Assembly: GCA_903912275.1 (NCBI GenBank)
Contig: CAIWGR010000204.1
Coordinates: 1-8,592, forward strand
DNA: 8,592 bases
Reading direction: 5' to 3'
DNA from: an uncultured delta proteobacterium
GTDB lineage: Bacteria > Myxococcota_A > Bradymonadia > REDH01
The translations under genes were made by a program, and so were the position numbers. The notes beneath the pieces are model-generated. The model worked only from the letters and a program-made list of their open reading frames with translations. It was not told the DNA's origin and did no database searches. Shown here in pieces: positions 1-5,422 of the stretch. How positions within the stretch are numbered: the first letter of the stretch is position 1; every line of letters starts with the position of its first letter.

Positions 1-891
1 GATAAACATCATCGCAAAGCTCCCCAGAACCACAGGGCTCTGAAGCGCCGAGCCGAACAGTCCGCCAGCCAGCGCCGCCGCGACGCCCAGCGCGCTGTAG
101 GTGACCACAATGCCCAAGACGTAGACCAGCGACAGCATGAAGGCATGCGTCCGCGACTTCGCCTCCGACGCGCCGAACACACCAATCGTAATCGGAATCA
201 GCGGATAGACGCAGGGGGTCAGGCTCGCGCCAATGCCTGCAAGGAAGACCAGGAAGAAGGCCGACAGCCAGCCGCCCCGCGCCAGCGCCCGCTCAAAATC
301 TGTCATCCGTGTCGTCCCGCCACCCGAGGCCGCCGCCCGAATCGAGTTCAGCACCGTCTCTGCATCAGCGAACCCGGACAACGACGCCTCCGGGAGATAC
401 TTCCCCTCGGGGCTCACCAGCGCCAACCGCGGCAGACTCTGCACGCCGTGCGCCTTCATCAGCTTCACGTTCTCGGGCGTCTCATCCGTCACATCGACAA
501 CCGCGCAGATGAACTGATCCTTCGCATCAATCACATCGTTGCTGTTCAGCGTCTTCTCCCGCAGCTCATGACAGGCCGTGCACCAGTCTGCCGTGAAGTC
601 CATCAGCATCGGAAGCTTCAGCTCCGCCTGCCGCGCCCGCGCCTGCTCCAGCGTGTAGCAGGGCAGCTCCTCGCCCGCCGGCGCAGAGGTGTAGAGCGCA
701 AAAGCGAACCAGACGAGGCATCCAACCAGACAGCCCGCGACGTACCGAATCCAGCCTCGTCCGGCTGGAACATCCCACTTCGAACGGTGCAGCATCCCCA
801 CCCAACCAATCACCGTGACAAGCACCAGAGCGCTGCCCACCAGACCAAGTCGCACGCTCTGAATCTGCTCAACGGTTAGCCTTGTATCCAT
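1..891 (-). CDS. DsbD-like thiol:disulfide interchange protein, thioredoxin domain N-terminal (3'-partial)
   Basis: The first 297 residues are in the window; the C-terminus runs off the left edge. Two hydrophobic segments (about residues 15-33 and 50-69) flank a basic loop. A thioredoxin domain follows (about 78-188) with ADWCTACHE at 102-109 and a cis-Pro-type LPR at 153-155. The DsbD/CcdA membrane domain then begins, with LTPCVYPLIP (224-233; Cys227 is the expected transmembrane redox cysteine) and a second helix at about 250-277. The family carries electrons from cytoplasmic thioredoxin across the inner membrane to periplasmic proteins. The basic loop between the first two helices suggests N-out topology, which puts the thioredoxin domain in the periplasm as needed. 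E. coli DsbD has this thioredoxin domain at the C-terminus, so the order here is different. The ATG at 891 follows GGAG and GAGG motifs. It is divergent from the PDZ-thioredoxin gene. The family call is firm; the exact subfamily is not. Confidence 0.88.
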   Translation of the reverse strand, partial: MDTRLTVEQIQSVRLGLVGSALVLVTVIGWVGMLHRSKWDVPAGRGWIRYVAGCLVGCLVWFAFALYTSAPAGEELPCYTLEQARARQAELKLPMLMDFTADWCTACHELREKTLNSNDVIDAKDQFICAVVDVTDETPENVKLMKAHGVQSLPRLALVSPEGKYLPEASLSGFADAETVLNSIRAAASGGGTTRMTDFERALARGGWLSAFFLVFLAGIGASLTPCVYPLIPITIGVFGASEAKSRTHAFMLSLVYVLGIVVTYSALGVAAALAGGLFGSALQSPVVLGSFAMMFI

Positions 892-956
892 CGCCTCATT
901 GCTCCATGAATGGCTCGCTTCGCCTCACCCTGCGCCCCTATCAGAGTTCATCCCAC
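892..956. promoter_or_regulatory. Divergent intergenic region between two thiol-redox genes
   Basis: These 65 bp separate the start codons of the minus-strand DsbD-like gene and the plus-strand PDZ-thioredoxin gene, so both promoters should lie here or just inside the flanking coding ends. I cannot pick out a convincing -35/-10 pair on either strand. The minus-strand gene has recognisable ribosome-binding motifs (GGAG, then GAGG). The plus-strand gene has only a weak one. Confidence 0.3.
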
Positions 957-1808
957 ATGCCACGACCTATCCCCCGCGCTGTACGACTCGCCCTCGCCGC
1001 AACCCTCTTCGCCGCTGCGCCCGCAGCCGCCGCTGAGCTGCCCCAGTCCCTCCCCGCGACGGCCGCTGTCGAGCCCATGCCACCTGCGCCCACGCCCCAG
1101 CCGCCCAGTGGTTGGCTCGGACTCCGCCTCGCAAACCGAGACGGCAAGGTCGTCGCCTCCGCCATCCTCAGTGCAGGCCCGGCCGACCGCGCAGGACTTG
1201 TCGCGGGCGACACCATCCTGGCCCTCAATGGCCAGCCCGTCGCGACCTCCGAGGCCATGATCGCCATCATCCGCGCCCTCCCCCCAGCCTCCACCGTCGA
1301 TGTCTCCCTCGGCGGCGCAACGCCACGCACCGTCAAGGCGACCCTCGCGGAGCGGCCCAAGAACGACCAAGACATCTTCCGCAAACTCGTGGGCTCACAC
1401 TTCCCCAGTGCCCGCGGCGTCGGCCTCGACCACAAGCCCGTCGAACTCGCGGCAGCGGGCCAACCCACCGTCGTCTACTTCTGGGCCACCTGGTGCCCCT
1501 CCTGCGCCCGTACAGCGCCCCAGATCAGCGCCCTTCAGCAGGAGCTAGGCGGCGCTGCCACCATCATCGCGCTCTCCCCCGAAGACCCGCTCGACGTCGC
1601 CGCCTACGCAGCCAAACACAGCGACCTCGCCTACACCATCGCCACAGATGCCGACCTCGCCAGCATCCCCCAGATCTGGGTCGCGGCCTACCCCTCCTGG
1701 CTCGTTATCGACCGCAAGGGAGTCATCGTCGGTGCACACATCGGCGCGGGTGAGGTCGGCGACGTTGCCACCGAGCTCCGAGACCTCGTCCGTCAGTCCG
1801 CGAAGTAG
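957..1808 (+). CDS. Exported PDZ-thioredoxin (TlpA/ResA-like) fusion protein
   Basis: The protein has 283 residues. An N-terminal signal peptide (basic start, hydrophobic core about 9-26, Ala-rich cleavage region) is followed by a Pro-rich linker (about 38-51). A PDZ domain spans about 52-134, with a GWLGL start and the AGLVAGDTILALNG core at 79-92. A thioredoxin-fold domain spans about 148-280, with active site WCPSC at 179-183 and a cis-proline at Pro246 in AAYPSWLVID. TlpA/ResA-type proteins reduce or exchange disulfides of exported proteins, often cytochrome c apoproteins. The PDZ domain probably binds a partner or peptide. The neighbouring DsbD-like protein is the natural electron donor, which is inference from adjacency. 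I chose ATG 957 over the in-frame TTG at 882, which overlaps the divergent gene and spoils the signal peptide; the ribosome-binding site is weak. The last 16 bp overlap the convergent lipoprotein gene. Confidence 0.85.
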   Translation: MPRPIPRAVRLALAATLFAAAPAAAAELPQSLPATAAVEPMPPAPTPQPPSGWLGLRLANRDGKVVASAILSAGPADRAGLVAGDTILALNGQPVATSEAMIAIIRALPPASTVDVSLGGATPRTVKATLAERPKNDQDIFRKLVGSHFPSARGVGLDHKPVELAAAGQPTVVYFWATWCPSCARTAPQISALQQELGGAATIIALSPEDPLDVAAYAAKHSDLAYTIATDADLASIPQIWVAAYPSWLVIDRKGVIVGAHIGAGEVGDVATELRDLVRQSAK

Positions 1809-3073
1809 CTCGCGCCGAGGCTGCCTGCAGGAGCTCCAGAGCTCGTGTAGAAGCCACGCTGGCACACCTCCGGACGCGCATGCAGCGTGCCGCGGATCAC
1901 GTTGCAGTCACCCGTAAGCTGCCGAACAAAGCCAAACCACGACACCAGCGCCACATCGTAGCCGCTTCCGTTGAGCGCCTCGAACCGGCTCAGGAACTTC
2001 ACCGGCGTCTCCGAGTCGCCCGTGACATCCCAGCCAATCCGGAACCAGCGCACCGGGAGCTTCCGAGCAGGCTCCTCGCGGAACATCGTCGGGATGCCGG
2101 CATAGTGCGTGTCGGGCAGCGCGTCTGGGTTGCCACTGTAGAGCGCGCCGTTCGGGATGGAGGCAAATGCGTAGAAGTCGGTCAGCGGCGTGGCTGTCAC
2201 GGCATCGAACGTGACGGGGTCGATGACCGCCTGCCAGGCAGCCTGCACGGCCACAAAGTCGAGCTCGCCGCACTGCGACGCCGCGCAGTAACTCCCTACA
2301 CCGCACTCCGCGTCGGCCGCACAGCCAGCGGCGTCGGCCTCGGGAATGATGAACTTCGGCGCCACCGACTCCATGAAGTTCGACCAGTTGATGCCAACAG
2401 CAACCTGCACCGAGGGGAAGGAGGCCTTGATGGCGCTCCGAACCTCCAGATAGAAGCTCGCGAAGTTCGACCAGTCATTCGGGTTCAGAAGGTAATACCG
2501 CTCCATCTCGGAGCCGATGACCACCGCCTCGGGAACCACGCCCGCGTCGGCAATCGCAGAAACAATCCGCATGGTCGCACCCTCACGGTAGGCCGCATCG
2601 CCGAAGTTCAGAAAGCTCTCCCGCTCCGCCGCATCGCCACGCGTCCCACGCGCCGCGTCCACAATCCAGGTCTGGTCAAGCCGCAGCGGGTCGACAACGA
2701 AGACCTTCCGGCCATAGCCAGCCATCGCGTCGGTCAACTTCGGCTCTGCAAAAACATCCTCCAGCCGGTTCTCCAACTTGGCGTCGGCGAACACCGCCGT
2801 GCGGGCCATCACATACTCACTCGACAGCTGCTCGTAGACCACCAGCGTATCGGCCGATGCAGCCTTCTCCGCCAGACGGGCACCATTGCCATCCACAACC
2901 GTGGCCGTCGGCCAGAGCTCGACGCCACGGATCGTCTTTGTCAACGCCAGCGGGCTGCTGGCAGGCAGCTCAAACTGCGGCTCCGGGGGCGGACCCTTTT
3001 TCACCTCTTCTTCACACCCCATGGCACCAAGCGCCAGCATCCCTGCAACTGCAGCAAACATCATCTTCTTCAT
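1793..3073 (-). CDS. Lipoprotein with possible glycosidase-like TIM barrel and small Cys-rich insert
   Basis: The protein has 426 residues. A lipoprotein signal peptide ends at ALGAMGC, giving lipidation at Cys20; an acidic EEE and a Pro-rich linker follow, so it is probably membrane-anchored outside the cytoplasm. The body alternates predicted strands and helices. EAVVIGSEMERY (182-193) followed by a helix and VQVAVGINWSNF (222-233) recalls strand 4 (acid/base Glu, here Glu189) and strand 5 of clan GH-A glycoside hydrolases. DVALVSWFGF (373-382) resembles a late barrel strand. This fold call is tentative and no substrate can be proposed. Residues 251-268 hold C-x5-C-x5-C-x4-C, like short Cys-rich segments in secreted proteins of Myxococcota and relatives. 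The exported N-terminus fixes ATG 3073, and GGAG lies 8 nt upstream. An upstream in-frame extension to 3304 is basic, overlaps the preceding gene and is rejected. It is the last gene of the minus-strand run. Confidence 0.75.
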   Translation of the reverse strand: MKKMMFAAVAGMLALGAMGCEEEVKKGPPPEPQFELPASSPLALTKTIRGVELWPTATVVDGNGARLAEKAASADTLVVYEQLSSEYVMARTAVFADAKLENRLEDVFAEPKLTDAMAGYGRKVFVVDPLRLDQTWIVDAARGTRGDAAERESFLNFGDAAYREGATMRIVSAIADAGVVPEAVVIGSEMERYYLLNPNDWSNFASFYLEVRSAIKASFPSVQVAVGINWSNFMESVAPKFIIPEADAAGCAADAECGVGSYCAASQCGELDFVAVQAAWQAVIDPVTFDAVTATPLTDFYAFASIPNGALYSGNPDALPDTHYAGIPTMFREEPARKLPVRWFRIGWDVTGDSETPVKFLSRFEALNGSGYDVALVSWFGFVRQLTGDCNVIRGTLHARPEVCQRGFYTSSGAPAGSLGASYFAD

Positions 3074-3134
3074 CGTCTTGACTCCATCTCTGGTCGCAGC
3101 CGACGCGGCGTTCCCGCCTCGCCAACCTTGCATC

Positions 3135-3905
3135 TCAGTTTCCTTCTTCTTCCTCTTCCTCTTCCTGTTCAACGGGCCCTTGGCCCTCGCCGCCGAGCAG
3201 ATCTTCCACGCTCCGACGGGGGCGCACGGTGGCATCGACCGGCACACTGACCATCGGCTTCGTGGCATCCTCGAGCACGATGAGGTGGCTCTGCAGGTCG
3301 GCACGACGCTCCAGCAGTCGAAGCCGCGTTACGCCGTCGCTCCAGACCGCCTGGTGGACCAACTTCACACCGTTTTCGTCCCTGCGGAAGTCCACCGAAT
3401 CCGGCGCTCCATACTTCTCCGACTGCACAGCCATGAACTGCTCCATCGACATGTAGTCGATCGACACGAGGCCATAGGGAATCACGACCTTGGAGAGCCG
3501 CCCCTCTGAGAAGACCATGTACTGGAAGTTGCCGGTCAGGCTCGCCGTCGGGCGAATCGTGATCATCGACAGCCCGCTCTGCCCCAGCACCTCGCCTCCG
3601 ATCACCGAGACCTCGTATCCCGTGCGCGCGCTTGCCAGCGACTCGAGGCTGTCAGACGCCCGCTTGATCGACGCATCGACCTCCTTCCGGAGCTCCTCCA
3701 CACGGATGGGATCGACATTGCCCGCCGACGCTTTCCGGAAGCGGGTCATCATCTGCTCACGGTAGTCGGCCAGCACTTCTGCGGGCGTTGCAGACCACGC
3801 CACCTTGCCGATGCTCGCGGTGATATCCAGCGGCGCCGAGGCGCGCGCAAACACGGCCGTCAGGCAGCAAACCAAACACAAACAAACAGCCGCAATCCGC
3901 CTCAT
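3135..3905 (-). CDS. Exported protein of unknown function with poly-glutamate C-terminus
   Basis: I do not recognise a named family. The 256-residue product starts with a signal peptide (MRRIAAVCLCLVCCLTAVFA, cleavage probably after the ARASA region near residue 24). An IGKVAWSATPAEVLADY segment (32-48), a helical stretch (49-92) and a mixed alpha/beta body follow. FQYMVFSEGRLSKVVI (127-142) and MEQFMAVQSEKYGAP (154-168) look like a conserved core, similar in style to uncharacterised secreted proteins of Myxococcota-type bacteria (from memory, unchecked). The C-terminus is acidic and low-complexity, with seven consecutive Glu (248-254) before GN. No catalytic motif is visible, and the cysteines lie only in the signal peptide. 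ATG 3905 has GGAGG 4 nt upstream and starts the signal peptide; a TTG at 3956 would add a poor extension. It is 56 bp behind the SRPBCC gene and 61 bp ahead of the lipoprotein gene, so co-transcription is likely. Confidence 0.75.
   Translation of the reverse strand: MRRIAAVCLCLVCCLTAVFARASAPLDITASIGKVAWSATPAEVLADYREQMMTRFRKASAGNVDPIRVEELRKEVDASIKRASDSLESLASARTGYEVSVIGGEVLGQSGLSMITIRPTASLTGNFQYMVFSEGRLSKVVIPYGLVSIDYMSMEQFMAVQSEKYGAPDSVDFRRDENGVKLVHQAVWSDGVTRLRLLERRADLQSHLIVLEDATKPMVSVPVDATVRPRRSVEDLLGGEGQGPVEQEEEEEEEGN
3144..3164 (-). repeat. GAA/GAG codon run encoding seven glutamates
   Basis: A purine-only tract of GAA and GAG codons at the 3' end of the exported-protein gene encodes seven Glu in a row. 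It contains an alternating GAAGAG unit and could vary in length by replication slippage. The final three residues and the stop codon lie just downstream. Confidence 0.75.
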
Positions 3906-3961
3906 GCATCCTCCATCGTGAAGCCCGACGCTACCGCCGACGCTGGCCGCCGACAAGTAAC

Positions 3962-4426
3962 TCAGCCCTCCCTCTCCACGCTCGCCACCATTCGTTCGAG
4001 GTAGGCGCGGATCCCCTCTCGCATCTCGTGGGCTACGATAGGCCGCGCGATGGGCGCCAAGAGACGGCTCAGCTCCATCTCCACCTCCATCTTCTGCGCA
4101 TAGGCCACCCGTGTTCGACCCGGCTCCACCGCCTCAAACCGCGACGAGCCCGTTGACCACATGTTCCCGGTTCCCACCGTCGACCAGGTCAGAAGTTCGG
4201 GCGAAACCAGCCGGTATCGGCAACTGTAGTTGCCCTTGAACGAGATGCCTCGCTGCGTCTTCGGCATCAGCCAGAAGCGCAGGGTTTCTTCGTCCGCCCG
4301 CTCCGAGCGCTCCAGCGGACCATAGCAGCGCACAATCCGGTCCAGGTCAGAAAAGCCCGCCGCAACACGCTCGAGCGGAGCCTTTACCAGCAGCACCGCC
4401 TGATGCTCTCCGGAAAACCGCGCCAT
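3962..4426 (-). CDS. SRPBCC (START/Bet v1-like) fold protein
   Basis: This 154-residue cytoplasmic protein has no signal peptide or membrane segment. The layout fits the SRPBCC helix-grip fold. An opening strand with the VKAPLERVAAGFSDLDRI pattern (14-31) is followed by a run of beta strands (about 47-118) including FKGNYSCRYRLVSPELLTWS (63-82) and SRFEAVEPGRTRVAYAQKM (95-113). It closes with a long helix (about 122-152) carrying MREGIRAYLERMV. Members bind lipids, polyketides or other hydrophobic ligands, or act as CoxG-like or cyclase-like proteins; nothing here identifies the ligand. GGGAGG sits 6 nt before the ATG and overlaps the end of the upstream TrpC-like gene, whose stop is only 3 bp away. 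The two are almost certainly one transcript and probably translationally coupled. A joint function, such as the SRPBCC protein binding a small molecule made or sensed by its neighbour, is speculation. Confidence 0.78.
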   Translation of the reverse strand: MARFSGEHQAVLLVKAPLERVAAGFSDLDRIVRCYGPLERSERADEETLRFWLMPKTQRGISFKGNYSCRYRLVSPELLTWSTVGTGNMWSTGSSRFEAVEPGRTRVAYAQKMEVEMELSRLLAPIARPIVAHEMREGIRAYLERMVASVEREG

Positions 4427-4429
4427 GAC

Positions 4430-5227
4430 CTACCTCCCTCGCTCGGCCTCGGGGAGGTCGAGCAGCGCAGCAAGCGCAGCCTCCTGCCCGGTCGGCGCGA
4501 GCAGCACCCAACCATCAAAGTCCTGCGAAAACCCCGTGGTCGGCAACTGCTCCGGCACCTGCTCCAGCGTCCAGAGCCGCAGCACCGCGTCGGGCAGCCG
4601 CGAGATCAGCCGGCGGGTCGTCTCCACCAACGGAAGCGTACCACCCTCCTTCGACGCGCCCACACAGGCTGTCCGAAAGCCCGGCCCAACCGGGTGCCCC
4701 TGGCCGAACCGAACCGCACGCTCCAGGTCGACGGTTGTCTCGAGTTCGAACCAGACCTCGAGCCCGTGCTCCACAGCAGCACCGAGCACCGCCTGAAGTT
4801 CCCGATCGCTCAGCACGGAGGGTTGCACGGTCACTGCGGAGGCACCGTGGGCGCGCGCCATGGTAACAAGATACCGATCAATCACCCGGTCGCGCACCAC
4901 GAGCGGGAGCGTCGTCTGCTGCGCCAACGCGAGCACCCGCTCGTAGTCAGACTCCGACTCCCGCTCCTGCACCGTAACGGAGAAGGCGGTCGCACCTGCC
5001 TCCTCAAGCCGCTTGCAGGCTGCCAGCCCGGCCGGATTCCGCGGGTCGATTTCCCCCAACTCCACCACCACGGCGCGACCGGCCCGCGGCACCCGCAGCG
5101 CATCGGCCATGGGCGGAGGAAGCGGGAGATAGTGAATGCGCGTGCGGTACATACCGTCCACGCCCGCCTTCTTCTGCGCCGCAATCCAACGCTGCCGCGA
5201 GGCATCGACAGCTTCAATCGACTGCAT
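4430..5227 (-). CDS. Degenerate indole-3-glycerol-phosphate-synthase-like (TrpC-fold) protein, probably not IGPS
   Basis: The protein has 265 residues. From about residue 50 it lines up by eye with TrpC (indole-3-glycerol phosphate synthase, tryptophan pathway, beta/alpha barrel): AVVVELGE for the A-E-I-K strand, GATAFSVTVQE for GA-AISVLTE, PLVVRDRVIDRYLVTMARAHGASAV for the PVLRKDFI-DPYQ segment, GLEVWFELETTVDLERAV for the LVEVH strand, and ETTRRLISRLP after the GINNR position. The catalytic set is damaged. Glu56 and Glu161 remain, but the first Lys becomes Gly58, the general-acid Lys becomes Arg112, the Asn-Asn pair becomes Ser-Lys (192-193), and the SPSKG and SESG phosphate-site motifs are absent. 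It is therefore a pseudoenzyme or has a new activity. The start is uncertain. ATG 5227 has AGAGGA at good spacing and matches the usual IGPS N-terminal helix; ATG 5284 adds 19 Arg-rich residues but has its only Shine-Dalgarno-like bases touching the ATG. It is followed after 3 bp by the SRPBCC gene. Confidence 0.7.
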   Translation of the reverse strand: MQSIEAVDASRQRWIAAQKKAGVDGMYRTRIHYLPLPPPMADALRVPRAGRAVVVELGEIDPRNPAGLAACKRLEEAGATAFSVTVQERESESDYERVLALAQQTTLPLVVRDRVIDRYLVTMARAHGASAVTVQPSVLSDRELQAVLGAAVEHGLEVWFELETTVDLERAVRFGQGHPVGPGFRTACVGASKEGGTLPLVETTRRLISRLPDAVLRLWTLEQVPEQLPTTGFSQDFDGWVLLAPTGQEAALAALLDLPEAERGR

Positions 5228-5299
5228 GAACTTCCTCTCGAGGGTGACCGCCGACACAACCGCTCGAACCGCTCGCTGCGCCATCCTTCAGACTGGACA

Positions 5300-5360
5300 A
5301 ACCCACCGAACGACGACCACGTGGGCCTCCGCTCAGCCGCGCTGCCAAGACTGGTGGGTT
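5300..5360. repeat. Inverted repeat AACCCACC / GGTGGGTT in the leader of the TrpC-like operon
   Basis: An exact 8-bp inverted repeat has arms at 5300-5307 and 5353-5360, with a 45-nt loop that includes a CCACGTGG palindrome (5317-5324). In the minus-strand RNA it could form a stem ahead of the TrpC-like gene. There is no clear U-run after it, so it does not look like an intrinsic terminator. The long loop means chance is possible. Confidence 0.35.
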
Positions 5361-5384
5361 CGAGCGTTCACTCATGCCATGCGG

Positions 5385-5413
5385 CTGCTACGCCGTCGAC
5401 CGCAGACGGTCAA
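5385..5413 (-). promoter_or_regulatory. Possible promoter for the four-gene TrpC-like operon
   Basis: On the minus strand TTGACC (5413 to 5408) is followed after 17 bp by TAGCAG (5390 to 5385). The -35 matches the vegetative consensus at five of six bases and the -10 at only three. It lies directly after the sigma-factor stop codon and would give a leader of about 150 nt before the TrpC-like start. A GGTCA-N5-TGACC dyad (5408-5422) covers the -35 element and may be an operator. Supported by sequence match only. Confidence 0.3.
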
Positions 5414-5422
5414 GAACTGACC

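Noticed and set aside
145..879. A 244-codon plus-strand open frame opposite the DsbD-like gene
   Set aside because: The minus strand reads as thioredoxin plus the DsbD membrane domain without interruption; the plus frame is Arg-rich and featureless.
1880..3250. A 456-codon plus-strand open frame opposite the lipoprotein gene
   Set aside because: It is rich in Arg, His and Pro with no recognisable motif, and the opposite strand has a lipoprotein signal, a ribosome-binding site and coherent structure.
4430..5227. Calling this gene trpC outright
   Set aside because: The overall alignment is good, but the general-acid Lys, the Asn pair and the phosphate-site motifs are missing and no trp genes are adjacent.
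5250..5375. A short minus-strand leader frame starting ATG-AGT at 5375 ahead of the TrpC-like gene, considered as a trp-type leader peptide
   Set aside because: It has no ribosome-binding site, no tryptophan run and no attenuator with a U-tract; it continues out of frame into the main gene like a chance frame.
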